64,000 nt of DNA, taken from the NCBI GenBank assembly GCA_028583605.1, contig CM053326.1, positions 29,867,431 to 29,931,430 of the forward strand, read 5' to 3'. Shown here piece by piece: positions 48,556 to 60,907 of this stretch. The notes beneath the pieces are model-generated. The model saw only the letters and a list, made by a program, of their open reading frames with translations, was not told the origin of the DNA and ran no database searches. Position 1 is the stretch's first letter; every line of letters begins with the position of its first letter. This DNA is from Dastarcus helophoroides. Lineage: Eukaryota > Arthropoda > Insecta > Coleoptera > Bothrideridae. A program made the translations under genes and the position numbers.

Positions 48556-49416
48556 TATGTAATGTGTATGCAATTTTTTTTATCATGTGAAAGAGAATTC
48601 TGTTTGGCAAAACATTTCGGAGTTTGGAAGTTCCTCGGTAGTTATTCGTCTATAATCCCATAACCAGAGGTTCGATTAAAATTGTTTGGAAGAAGAAACA
48701 AAAAAACATGAAAATATCTAATTCAATTGAATGACGATGGGAGATCATAACAATTCGACATGGTGGTTTCGTTCTATTATTGTTCATTAAATGTCATCGA
48801 TTTTTGTGTCCGGTAATGCGAATTTTCCACGAAATACCAAATAGGTAATTAAACGAAAATATTTTCAAATTTACCACGGCGATGTTTGAAGGATTTTACT
48901 GCCTGCGAAAAATTGGAATAATTATGCCGTGCGAAAGCTTGGAAAACTTGCGCCATCAGGCTATAAAATTGATTAAATTTCGACGTAACCTTTCGTTAAC
49001 TTGTAATATTATTTACATTTGAAAGCAACATAGTGGGTCTCCACCCACAAAGCAAATACATTAAGGACGTACTACACGGAGTATATGGCAATAAATAATA
49101 ATGTACCAACGCGTTTAATTAATTGAAAGATCTCGACTCTGTTGGTATCGTCAGGAGACAAAAATTTTTATAATTTTACACCGTTATGCAAAATTCCAGT
49201 TCGACGTTATGGTGACATTTCGAACGAAACATAAATTATAAGCGACGAGTTTCTTATGTCATTAAAACTACAGAAACAGGATCCGAGTAGTATATAGCTC
49301 GCATTTCTTTCCTAAAACATTTTTTTAATTCTTCTGTTACGCTCACTTGTTACTATATAGTTAATAATCTTATACTCTGTAATATAACTTTTTTATTTCT
49401 TATATTTCAAATTAGC
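48556..49416. other. Mostly unannotated DNA with a weak tRNA-like relic near 48,635-48,685
   Basis: At 48,630-48,685, TCCTCGGTAGTTATTCGTC followed by CCAGAGGTTCGATT resembles a tRNA D-arm and T-arm, but the stems do not pair convincingly. I treat it as a possible tRNA pseudogene only. Nothing else is recognised. Confidence 0.25.
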
Positions 49417-49835
49417 TGCTACCAGCAACTACGTCAGCGATCTTGAAGAAATAACTGCAGTTTTAAAACAATTTTATATTTAGGTGAATTTAATTTTCAG
49501 TTCAAATAGTAAGGCAGCAGCGTAATATTTTTAAAATCGATAATACAGGTGCCCACTTTTATGGTAATGTTTCGAGGACCCAAGAAGAGGCCGCTCTCAA
49601 AATAAGAGTTGATACTCTTACCTTTCTCCATGATTATTTACATCCTATAAAAAGGTTTTAAAGATTGTTTAAGCCTTCTGGAAATAATATAAGTTTGGGA
49701 GAAAAACTAGTCTATTAACTATTCCGCATCGTAAGGAATGTTTATACCAATTTTCATCAAAATCGCTTCAGTAATTGAGCCGTGAAAAGCGCACAAACAC
49801 ACTGTCTCAATTATGTATTGCTAAGGATAAGGACG
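49417..49835 (-). mobile_element. Helitron-like non-autonomous element (Lep1/MINE-like), inverted copy
   Basis: On the - strand it starts near ATCCTTAGCAATACATAATT, contains TTACTGAAGCGATTTTGATG and ends GACGTAGTTGCTGGTAGCAG followed by CTAA. A CTRR terminus after a GC-richer stretch is the Helitron 3' signature. Related to 40,210-40,655. Confidence 0.6.
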
Positions 49836-49924
49836 TTCACTCGTGGTAGTCATGACGTAGAATTCACACAACTCGAAATCAACTAATTAAGCAAACGGTA
49901 ATTTTACGATATTCTACAAATCAA

Positions 49925-52900
49925 GTTATGAAGACATAATTGGTCTGAAAAATAATTTTTAAAATTGCGACTTCTACGAATTTCCCAATTTTATACTTTT
50001 TCTAGAAACACCGACTCCTAAAAACTTAATTTATAAACTTTAAAACTTCTTTGCTATTTACACTATAAAGGACGAAGTCAAATTTAAATTTAATTTTCAG
50101 TGAAAAGTAGTCAACACTTATAAAAAAGTATATAAACTTTTAGTTGGTCATAGTTTAAAAAATAAATATTTTGACATGGCTGAAAAATTCGCAAAATATC
50201 AGAAAATACATTTATTTAAACAATTTTTTTATAACTTTTGTGGATTGGAGAGAAATGAGAAAAAAGTGAAGGGTTTAAAATGGTGCAATTTAAATCAAGT
50301 TGAAGATTACGAGTTGTTTTTCTTAAAGGAGTTTTCGAATTGATTTTTATTTTGACAGTTTTCTCAACATTTTGACTTAAACTAATGAATCTCTGTCTTC
50401 TAGGCTTAGTTTAAAATTTCGCTGAAAATGTCGAGAACTAATTACATATTTCTAGAGAAAGAAGTTAAAACGAGACAAGCAATTTTAGAAAAAGTTAGAT
50501 TTCAGGCCCACCGAGAGAATTTTTGGGCCTGGGGGCAATTGTGAGGTCCTGGGTCCCTCACATTCTGTCTTGGGCGCGCCATCTCCTACAGCACCCTCTT
50601 TGAACAAAAGGACAAAAACAAGTAAGAAAAATAAAAAAAATAAACAAGTTATTTTTGAATAATTCGGATATTTCGAAATTTAGATTTTTTAATTTCGACT
50701 TTTTCAAAAAGTCACGACTTCAAACTTTCGACGTCTTTGACTGCTTTTTACGTTTTCTTCAAAATTTCGACTTTTCTTGGAATTCTATTAAATTTTATAA
50801 ACTTTTTAAAAATATTTCAACGTTTTGAAAATATCGACTTCTGTTGAAAACATCGAATTATTTCAAAATATTGACTTTTAAAAACTCCAACTGAAGAATT
50901 CTATGTTTATTGAATATTTATACTTTACTTGTCGATTTTATTTTAAAAATTTTAAGTTCTGTTGAAAATGTCAACATTTAATTTCGAAATTTCGACCTTG
51001 TTTCGAAATTGTCACTTACGTTTGAAAATATCATCTGCAAAGATTTCGAATTTTTCTTAAAATTTTAACTTAATTTTGAAAATGTCGGACTTTAGAAAAT
51101 TCTGTTTTAAAAATTTTGGCTCTTTTGGACTTTTATAGTATGAATTTAAAAAAAAATTATTTTCAAATCTTTGACCCATTTTTGGAAATGTTGATTCGAA
51201 ATTTCAACTTTCTTGTCAATGAACCTTTTTTAAAATTGTACTTACAATTTTAAAAAATTTCGATTAGGCTCGAACAATCGATGATTTTTTTAAATTTCCA
51301 GTTTTGAAAACATTGACTTTATTTAAAAATTTCGATTTTTTCTCAAAATTTTGATTTTCTCAAAAAGACGACATTTTTGAAAAATCTGATTTCCATTTTT
51401 ATTTAAAATTACGACTCTTTTTACTATTGCTACTTATTTTTGAAAATTTCAAATTTTAAATTTTCCAATTTTTTTTCAAAATTGCCAAATTCTCTACAAT
51501 TGGACTGAATTATTTTAAAAATTTCAACTCTTTCGCAATTTTACTTTTTCTTCAAAATTTCGACTCTATTTTTAATTTCGTCTTTTATTGGAAATTTTGA
51601 CTTCTGTGTGAATTTTTTCTATTTTGAAAAATTCTAGGTTTTTTATTAAATTTTGCCATTATTAGAAATTTTGATTTTGTTTTGAAGTTTCTCTTAAAAT
51701 TACTTCTTTTCTTTTTTTGTAAATTAGAATTTTTGCAAAATTTTTTTTTTTTAATTTTTACACCTGTTCTTAAATTTGCACGTTTTTTTTTCGAAATTTT
51801 AAAGTTTGTTTAAAATTTTGACTATTTCCCAAGGTTCTGTTATTTTTTTAAAAATTCTTTTTTTTTACCAAAAATTTCTACTTTTCGCGAAGTTTCGACT
51901 TTTATGTAAATTTCCGTCATATTTGAAAACCTTAAGTTATTTTTTAAAATTTAATTTTTTTCTGAAAAGTTGGATTTGTTCAAAATTTAGATTTTTTAAA
52001 GTTTCTGACCTTTTTCAAAATTTTCCCTCATTTTGAAGATTTCGACCTTCTTTGAACATAATTCTGACTTTTCCTCGATTTTTCCTTTGACTCATTTGAA
52101 ATTTTCGTCCTTTTATAAAAAAAAACTTTGATTTTTTGAAAATTTTCTGTTATTTTTTAAAAATTTCGTTTTTTTTACCAAAACTTTCTACTTTTCGCGA
52201 AGTTTCCACTTTTATGTAAATTTCCGTCATATTTGAAAACTTTAAGTTATTTTTTAAAATTTAATTTTTTTTGAAAAGGTGGATTTTTTCTAAATTTCGA
52301 TTTTTTGAAATTTCTGACCTTTTTCAAATTTTTCACTCTTTTTGAAGATTTCGACTTTCTATGCACATAATTCCGACTTTTGCTCGATTTTTCCTTTGAC
52401 TTATTTCAAATTTTTGTCCTTTTACAAAAAAAACTTCGAGCTGTTGAAAATGTTGACTCTTTTTTGAAAATTTCGACTTTTTTTCAAGATTTTGACTATC
52501 TTTAATCTTCGATTTTTTTTCAATTCGAATTTTTGAAAAATTCGCTCCTTTCTAAATAAATTCGATTATTTTTGCAAGAATTTGGTTTCCAATTGCGAAT
52601 TTAAAGCTTACATTTTAAAAATGAGTATTTTTCAAGTTTGACTTGAAAAATTTTAAAATAAAAGTTTAAATTTAGAAGAACTTTCAAGATTAAAATGTAA
52701 AGATGGAAATTTAAAAGGAGCACACATTTTAAGAAAAAATTTAAAAATTATATAAAAACAAATCTGAGTTTTAGGAAGAAATTTCGAGAAAAGGCCCCTA
52801 TGAAGCGCGGGGCATTTGTTTCCTTTTGTCCCCCTTCTTGGCAGGTCCGGTCAGCTTAAAACTACGAAGAAAGAATGAAATCCAGTTCGAATTTAAACTT

Positions 52901-54960
52901 GAAAATTCAACTTTTCTACTTTTGTGTAAATTTGACTCTTATTTGCAAAAATTTAGCCTATTTTTTAAAATTGTATTTTTTTAAAAAGTTGATTTTTTTT
53001 GAAATTTCGATTTTTTGAAATTTTTGGCCTTTTTCAAATTTTCCACTTTTTTTAAGGATTTCGAATTTCTTTGATCATAATTCTGATTTTTCCTTTAAAC
53101 TTACTTCAAAATTTCGTTTTTTTTTTATAAAAAGACTTCGACCTTTTAACAATTTTGATTTTTTTTGAAAATTTCGACCTTTTTTCAAGATTTTGACTTT
53201 TTTTAATTTTCGATTTTTTTTAAATTCGACTTTTTGAAAAATTCGCTCCTTTCTAGATACATTCGAAATTTTTTTTGAAGAATTTGATGTTCCCGATTAC
53301 GAATTTAAAGTTCACATTTTAAAAATAAGTATTTTTCAAGTTTGACTTGAAAAGTTGCAAAATAAAAGTTTAAATTTAGAAGAACTTTCATGTTTAAAAT
53401 CTAAACAAGAAAATTTAAAAGGAGCACAAATTTCGAGACAAAATTTAGAATCCTATAAAAAGTTATAAGAAGAAATTTGGAGGAAAAGAAGACTTCAAAT
53501 ATTATTTGTGGCAGCTCACCGGACCCCCATGAAGCACAGACATTTTGCAGGGGCATTTGTCCCCCTTTGTCCTCTTTCATGGCAGGTCCGCTCAGCTTAA
53601 AACTAGGAAGAAAGAATGAAATCCATGAGTTCGATGTTAATCTTTAAAATTCAAGAAAAATTTTAAACTAAAAGGTTAATTTTTGAAAAAAAATTAATAC
53701 TTCTAAAAAAATACATTTCCAGTTTCAAGTCTAAATTAAAAAAAAAAGGTAAAAATAAAAACTACGAATTATCACAACATTTTTTTTTAGAAATTTGGAT
53801 GTTTAAGGGATATTTTGGAAAAAAAAGTATTTAAGTTGAAAATCAACATTTTGAGATGAAAGCGGATATTTAGAGATCATTTTTTACAAAAGTTTTATCT
53901 ATTGTATAAAAGTTAGAGACTAAATTTAAAATTTTTGCTTTTTAACTTTATGTTTTGACTCGGAAGTTCCAGAAAAAATCAATATTTTGAAATAACTTTT
54001 TTTAGAAAAATTATATATTTCGAAAGAAAAAACAAAATTGGTAAATAATGCAATTATTTTCGAATTTTGGCATTTCAAATTTCAAATATTATAAGTTTTC
54101 AATTTTTGAGTAAGAAGCTGAATTATTTAAGATTTAATTTTTGACTTTAAAATTCAAGAATTGTTTACATAAGTTTCAATTTTTCTCAAAATTTTGTCTT
54201 TTTCTTAAAATTTCGTCTTAAAACTCGAATTTCACTTTTATAAATTTCAAATTATTAATATAAACGAGTTCTTTTTAAAATATAGCCATTTTTCAAGATT
54301 CTGAAATTAAATTTGACAATTAAACACAAAAATTCGAATTTTTTAAAATGCATTTCGGGTAATTTGGGGAAAAGGTAACTTTTTTAAGCTTATCAGCATC
54401 TTGGTATTCTTTTTAAAAACATGTTCTCTCTGAAATAAAAATTTCGACCTTTTTTCTAAAAAAATTGACTTTAAGACGTATAATTTTGAGTTTAAGCTAG
54501 AAGTTTCTATCCTTAACACATTTTTTTTATACAAAAAGTCGATTTTGAGTTCTTCAATTGTCTTTTAATTTGTTTTTTAAAAAAGTTGACTTTGAGACGT
54601 ATACTTTTGAGTTTAAGCTTGAAGTTTCTATCCTTAACACATTTTTTTTTACAAAAAGTCAATTTTGAGAAGATCTTTGTCTGTTAATTTGTTTTTAGAA
54701 AAACGTCCACATTAGCAGAAAAATTTTAAATTTTTTGTAAAAAATGTTTTTAAAGAAGTTGAAATTTTAAAAAACTTGTTACGTAAGAAAAATATTAAAA
54801 AAAAAGTCGAAATTTCGTGGCCAACATTTAAATTTTCAGAAAAGTTATTTTGAGAAAAAAATGGTAATACTTTTGAAAAGAAATTTTCCTAAAAAATTGC
54901 ACGAGTTACAGTCAAATTTTGAGAATATACTTAATTCAAATTTTCATAAAAACGAGATAA
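49925..54960. repeat. Largest AT-rich array block, with nested tandem duplications
   Basis: About 5 kb, mainly T-rich on the + strand from 50,640 to 53,300 and mixed at either side. Internal duplications show how it grows: about 310 bp (51836-52145 and 52146-52440), about 741 bp (about 52180-52895 and 52912-53640, each ending with GGCAGGTCCG and TCAGCTTAAAACTA), and 121 bp (54465-54585 and 54586-54706). ORFs here (for example 51806-52036) are Phe/Lys/Leu-rich and not genes. Confidence 0.65.
50503..50610 (+). repeat. GC-richer repeat island, possible TIR-element end (relative of 15.45 kb)
   Basis: CAGGCCCACCGAGAGAATTT starts at 50,512 and could be a hAT-type left end. The following TTGGGCCTGGGGGCAATTGT resembles 15,457 onward. 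No matching right end was located. Confidence 0.35.
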
Positions 54961-56325
54961 AACAAAATTTCCATTTTGATCTGCCGTTGCCTTCTACGTT
55001 CCACAGATCGCGCCGCCGGAGTAAATATCTGCCTTGATTCGCGTTGCACGTGGAATCGCCGCGTAATTTTTCTTTTTTTTACCCTGCATTTATTTGGCAA
55101 AGATACTACACGTATATGGTATTATTTCTGTTATAACAAACGTCGCGACAGTTTTAGTGAATTTAAAAGGGGTCGCAATCAAAAGCAGCTTGGGAGCCAC
55201 CGTGATACTCTATTTTAAAAATACCTGTGACGGGAAAAAGCTTCAGATTATAATAGAAATTTTCTTCTATTTAGGTGCTCCAAAATTCTAATTCAAAAAC
55301 CAAAATTTACTTAGAAATCTGGATCTCATTACATTCAATGTGATCCAGACACTTCTGAGTGATTTAATAAAAAAAACTCGTTTTATGTTACATGATTCTG
55401 AATACAGAAACGTGTTTTAAAAAAGCTCTAATTTGTCCTTCACTTTATCAGTTTCACTAAAAATTGCTAATAGTAGATTCCATTGTCGAAGCGGATTACG
55501 CAAATTCGTCACCTCTCAAAAGGTTTTGTAACATCCGAACCATTTACAAGAACGATTCGCTATATTTCCTTTTACGTGGTCCAATTATGCTAATTCCCAT
55601 GACAAATACAAGATAAATAGCCTTGTAACAAAAAATTTCTCGGGCAGTTTTCGGTAATAGCCAATTAATGCAAATTTCATGTAGATCCTATCCATATAAT
55701 GTCGCAGCTCGGGGTCATAGAGGTCGCAAAAGTGTAACTAGCGTCAGAAGGAAAGTGTTTTTTTCTTATTTAAAAGGCGAAACAATGAGAGACGAACTCT
55801 CATGATCCGAGATGAGGATAATAAAACCATAGAAAGTGAACCGTGGACGATACAAAAACATTAACGTTTGGTAAATATTTACCATCGAGTCTGCATACCG
55901 AAATAATTATCGGTTAAACAACTGGGACCTGATAAGTTCTGGATGACATTTAACTAAAAGTAATGAAGCTAATGCGAATATATGTGACGATTAAGATAAT
56001 TAAAAGACCGACAGCAACACTAAAAATATAAAGAACATTTTCGATTTATTCCTTTTAAACTCCAGAATTGAATTATTTGTCTGTCTGTCTGTTTATTACT
56101 TTTTCATGGCTTAACAATTGAAGTGATTTCTATGAAAATTGACGAAAAAGTTCTTTGAGACCTCACAAAGGATATAGGCTAAATTTTTATTCCAGAAAGT
56201 TACTCGTTAAGAAATTATTGTGAACGATAAATAACTGTAATTTCAAGCGATAACTTCTAATTTAGAAGTAGCCCAATTACTAAGTTTTCCTAAAGATTCA
56301 AGTTCATTTAAAGTTCATACAGAGA
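54961..56325. other. Mostly unique-looking DNA with a partial Helitron-like fragment at about 56,075-56,200
   Basis: TGTCTGTCTGTCTGTTTATT, then TTTTCATGGCTTAACAATTG and ATGAAAATTGACG, resembles the core of the 40.2-kb Helitron-like copy. An 80-codon frame at 54,976-55,218 is not recognised and is probably chance. Confidence 0.4.
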
Positions 56326-56329
56326 GTAT

Positions 56330-56620
56330 TGTTGCATGTTATCGGTTCGAAAATTAAAACTTCGTGAATTGTAAACACTTTATTTTAAACTTATTTCGGA
56401 ACACTACGATTAAGATTCATTTAACTATCAGACTGTCTAACTATCTGACTAACTAACTGGTCTATCTAAGGGAAAGACGATCGCGTATTTATACCGTTCC
56501 GGTTTCTAGAACGGATCTCCGTACAGATAAGATTATGGCTTGCTGAAACGTCTTATGTTTCCAGAGAGTTCCTTACACTACAGCAATCACTAATACACAT
56601 TTTATGCTACATTTTGTTAC
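56330..56620 (-). mobile_element. 3' LTR of the gypsy element
   Basis: On the - strand it starts GTAACAAAATGTAGC and ends ATAACATGCAACA. It is preceded (- strand) by the purine-rich AAGAGGGAGGCAGA (56621-56634), the expected polypurine tract. It shares a general layout with the solo LTRs at 15.9, 29.3 and 30.8 kb but is diverged and shorter. Confidence 0.75.
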
Positions 56621-56647
56621 TCTGCCTCCCTCTTAAGATCATCCCGA

Positions 56648-58930
56648 TCAGTTCCAATCACTCACTTTTCCATTGTACTTGCACAGTCTGTTGAGGTATA
56701 CTACTTTCATCTTGGTCCTGGGGATGCTCTGGATCCTGTATATTAAGTCGTTGATCCACTTCAGGATTTTGTACGGCCCTTTCCAAGATGGCGTAAACTT
56801 CACCTTTGCTCCGCTGAGGGTTGTAGAGCCATACCAATTCGCCCTTACTGAAACCACCATGATTAGCGTTTACGTCATATCTTGTCTTCATTCAGTCCGT
56901 CGCCAAGTTGATCTTTGTCCGCACCAGGGCATGTGTCTCCAATCTCACTTCCCTCAAGCAGTCTACGAAACCCATCGTCTCCCTGGGGGTCTCCCTTGGT
57001 GATCCAAACACCAAGTCACACGGAAGCCGCAGTTTTATGAGTTCTCGCGCGATAGGCCATTAGAAACAGTGGTAGTTGTCGGTCCCAGTCTTTCTGATGC
57101 TTGGAAACGACCTTCGAAAGCTGTTCCTCTAAGGTCCTGTTAAATCTTCCACCATTCCATCATACTGTGGATGAAGAGGTGTCGTTCGAGTTTTCTTTAT
57201 TCTAAGAAGACAGCACACCTCTTGGAAGACCCCTGATTCGAAGTTCCTTTCTTGGTTTTAGTTAGTTCGATGGGAACACCAAATTGACAGCTGAAGTTGT
57301 CCACAAGAACCCTTGCCACTGTGGTAGCTTCCTGGTTCGGGATGGCGTAAGCTTCAGGACATTTACTGAACTAGTTCATGGGCACCAGGATGTACTTGTT
57401 TCCATCGTCTGATGCTGGAAATGTTCCTGCCAAATCGCAATTCTTTCACTCAGCTCCCACATAATACTGCTTGAGGGTCCCTTTAGTTCTTGTACGAGGA
57501 CCCATGGATGCAGCGCAGGTGATACATTTCCGACACCACCGCTCGACGTGCTCCCTGCAGTTAACCCATAAAACCGTTTCCGAATCTTTTGCATTGTCTT
57601 GTTCATCCCTAGATGTTCACCAGAGGTCCCATTGTGCACCTCCTACAAAACCTGTGGAATTTTCTCCTGAGGCACCACCAACTGCAAGTTGACACGCTTT
57701 CCATCCGCGTTTTCCCATACACTCTTAAGCATCCCATCCCTCTACCTGGAGGGATTTTCATTGGGCCCACAAATTCTTAAAAGCATGGACTTCAGTCGGA
57801 AACTTCTTGCCATTCAAGGCTGTCTCCAGCTTCTTTCCATTCCAACATGAGTCCTGATATCAGCATCGCTCTTCTGTAGCTCCTGAAGACCTTTAAGATT
57901 CCGTCCATCTTCTGGCTGGACGGACGTGACCCTTATATCCAACATGTCCTTATGGTCCTCGACTCCTCTGCAGTGTACTGCAATCCCCACAAGGTCTCCT
58001 GGACAAAGCGTCAGCGTTGTCCTGCTGTCGTCCCGGTTGATGATGCACCTTGAAGTGATACTGTAGGAGCCTCTCTACTCATCTAGCTGTTTGCCCCCCG
58101 CGTTCTTAATTCGAAGTAACCAAGAAAACGCCGAATGATTTGTCCTGATGAGGAATTTTTGTCCATACAAATACTCGTCGAAGTATTCCACGGCCTTCAC
58201 TTTCGCAAAATGTTCCTTCCTGGTGGTGCAGTAGTTCCTCTCCGACTTCGTCGAATTTTGCTGCAATATTCGATGACTCTTTCTTCACCATCTTAAACTT
58301 GGGACAGCACAACTCCTATGCCGACGTTGCTGGTGTCTGTGTCTAACGCGAACTTCCCATTCTGCTGCGGATAAGTCAAGATAGGGCTTGTGCACAAGGC
58401 GGACTTTAGTTTTAGGAAAGCGGTATCACAATCATAAGTCCAGACGTACGGTGTTCTTCCTTCCGTTGGTCGGTGTAACGGCGCAGCGATGTTGGCGAAA
58501 CCTTCCACAAATTTTCTGTAAAAGGTGCATAATCCGAGGAAGCTCCTCAATTCATGTTTGTCTTTGGGTCTTGGCCAAATTTTTTGAGTCTTGCTGATAT
58601 TTCTTTCTATTCTTGCGGCTGATACAGTGTGGTCCAAGAATTCTACTTTCCTTTGGAACAAAGAGCACTTTCTCGGATTCAGCTTTAAGTTGGCCTGTTT
58701 TAAACCTGTCGAAGACTTCTTGAAGATTTTCTAGATGTTCTTCAAAGTTCTTACCCATCACCATGACGTCATCTAAGTAAACCAAGCAGGTTTTCCAAGT
58801 GAGTCCTCGAACTACTAGTTCCATTAGATTTTCGAAAGTAGCTGGTGCGTTGCATAGTCCAAAAGTCAAAACCATGAAGTGATATAATCCTTTCCCAGAT
58901 GAAAAGGCCGTCTTCTCTTTGTCGTCGGGG
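56648..58930 (-). pseudogene. Gypsy pol remains: RT, RNase H, integrase
   Basis: From 58,930 down: EKTAFSSGKGLYHF, VLTFGLCNAPATFENLMELV, CLVYLDDVMVMGK (catalytic YLDD), FQRKVEFLDHTVS, RSFLGLCTFYRKFVEGFANI, DTSNVGIGVVLSQV (RNase H), RNYCTTRKEHFAKVKAVEYF, FLIRTNHSAFSWLL, GEHLGMNKTMQKIRKRFYG (integrase HHCC region), then across frames DDGNKYILVPMN and ATTVARVLVDNFSCQFGVPI (integrase core), and FSKGELVWLYNPQRSKG and SWKGPYKILKWINDLIYRIQ (C-terminal domain). At least four frameshifts make it dead. Family level: Ty3/gypsy of the mdg1/412 type. Confidence 0.85.
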
Positions 58931-58974
58931 TATGGATTATATCAGTTCACGGTTATGATCAAACTTTTTAGAAA

Positions 58975-59775
58975 TGTCTACCACTTTTTTACTTTTTTTT
59001 ATTTTAAACTCAAGAGACTTGAACTTCAGCTTTGGTCTCGAAATTTTGATACGGGTCTTGAAATTTCGAATGTAACTTTCAATTACGTATTTTGATCATA
59101 ATTACGAAAAATATACAAATATCGAGGAAGGGTTGAAATGGTGGTAGAGAAGTGGAAAATTAAAGCCTGTTTGAGGAAAAACTCGAAATATAGAAAAGAA
59201 AGAGAAAACCTCAGTTCATAAAATAATTTTATGTTTAAATGTAAAACTTTGAGCTTTAGTCTCGAAAGAAGTAGAAATAAAAAAAAAATTCATTCGAATT
59301 ACTAAAATTCAATTATGTTCCCGAAATTTTTAGATGTGATCTAAAAAAGTTTACGAGGAATACGAGAAGACAATATGACAAGAATCAATTTGAATTTAAA
59401 GCCGAAATTTTAAGAAAAGAGGGAAAATACCTAAAATACATTGTCCGCATTTATTTTTGCTTAACGTTTTTTATTCGACTTCAAAATCGAGGCAAGTTTA
59501 TTTCAAAAGATACGAAATTTTTTGTTTATAGTCGAAATTTTAACTTTAACTTTGGTTTAATGACGAAATTTCAATTTTCATTTTAAAATTTTGTATTAAT
59601 CAGGCCTAAATGTTAAAATTAATGGCGGAGATTTGAATAAAAAAACCAAAATTTTGAGCTTATGTTTCAAATTAAAAAGAAACTGGAAAACTTTGAAAGA
59701 AAGTTAATTGTAAAGAGACATTAGCCCTTTTTAAATTCAATTTTTTAAAAATTTTTAATTTTTTTTCTTTTGACT
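58975..59775. repeat. AT-rich array, mixed orientation
   Basis: Array directly abuts the broken 5' edge of the gypsy element. The truncation may reflect insertion into, or rearrangement with, array DNA. Confidence 0.5.
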
Positions 59776-60907
59776 TTAATGTCCACCTTCGTTTTGGAAA
59801 GTTTCTCTGGCCTCTACACAGTTCACTAGCGTAATTAGTAATTATTCTGAAGTCTTAATTATTTCATAATTTATTTCCATCTTACATAGATTTTGATTGA
59901 CGAAAGTCAATCGTTTCTGGAATGTAAGCCTTACTAATAGAGCTGTTTCGTGACAGGAATTGAAGACCACTAGTTATCCAAGTCAAAAAATCGGAATTCA
60001 GTACAATTTAAGTTACGACTTATCATTTTAATGTTAAAAGCTGATAATAGTGACCATTCCGTACTAGACGTTACACCTTCTAAAATTAATAGGAGAAACC
60101 ACCACTTGCGAGTAATAAAATGCCATCATCCAACGTGAAAATTTCTATCTACATTATTTAGAGCCGGTTCAAACTCTCTACGGATTAAAGGAGCAAAATA
60201 ACGATTAGCGGCGGCGCCTAACCAGTGAAAGTAGATTAAAAGTCTAATTTATTTCTTCCACATTAATCTAATTAGGGCCGTATTACGCTATAAAAAAATG
60301 TGTATTTAACCTACATAAGTAGATGGACGTTTCGGTGCATTAGGTTTTTGGAAGATGGCCCACTTATGCTATCATAAAAAAAATTCGATGCGGCATTTAC
60401 AAATGTCCGTTTCGTGACCGGCGTGTAATTTCGAATTTAGCGTTCTTACGAAAACGAATGCCGATTGTTAAGTAAGAAACGAACGTTAGGTGTTCTTTTA
60501 AACGTAATGAGACGAGACCGAACCGAGGAAAGGTGCAATTCCAATTACGGCAACCGAAGGCTGTTCGTTTTGATATTGTAACAGCGAGCGCAATTAGTCG
60601 AATATGCATAGGTAATTATGACATGAATCGCTTGCATTATTAGTGTTTTGTTGTTAACTAGTGTAAAAATATTCAAAGCATAATTAAGAATAGTATTCCT
60701 TATTTACTGATTATAGTTTAGATCTTTAAATTTACGTCAATATGTCGAGAATTATCAATTATATCTCATATCATTTAGTGCATATTGTCTGGACTCTTTA
60801 TCTAGAATTTAAAACCCTGAAGAAAATCCATGTATAGCTTTAAAGTCCCAAGAAGACTCATATAAGGATCTGAACTGTTTAAGATAACTCATTGTGTTGA
60901 CCTATAC
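59776..60907. other. No feature recognised
   Basis: Normal-composition DNA with several CpGs (60,350-60,610). Its 70-codon - strand frame there is not recognised. Confidence 0.35.

Larger units (their letters stand above)
56330..58935 (-). mobile_element. Ty3/gypsy retrotransposon, 5'-truncated, with 3' LTR
   Basis: Coding remains on the - strand in the order RT, RNase H, integrase, C-terminal domain are followed by a polypurine tract and one LTR. The element stops inside the RT palm near 58,935, where array begins. Gag, protease, N-terminal RT and the 5' LTR are absent. Confidence 0.85.

Noticed and set aside
51806..52036. Phe/Lys/Leu/Ser-rich open frames in the AT-rich arrays (also 8218-8433, 11389-11688, 17247-17432, 61580-61765, 63725-64000)
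   Set aside because: The composition follows directly from TTT/AAA/TTC words in the array. No start context, domain or conservation is visible.
54976..55291. Two frames of 80 and 65 codons with apparently normal composition
   Set aside because: No domain recognised and no splice context. I kept the region as unannotated rather than invent a gene.
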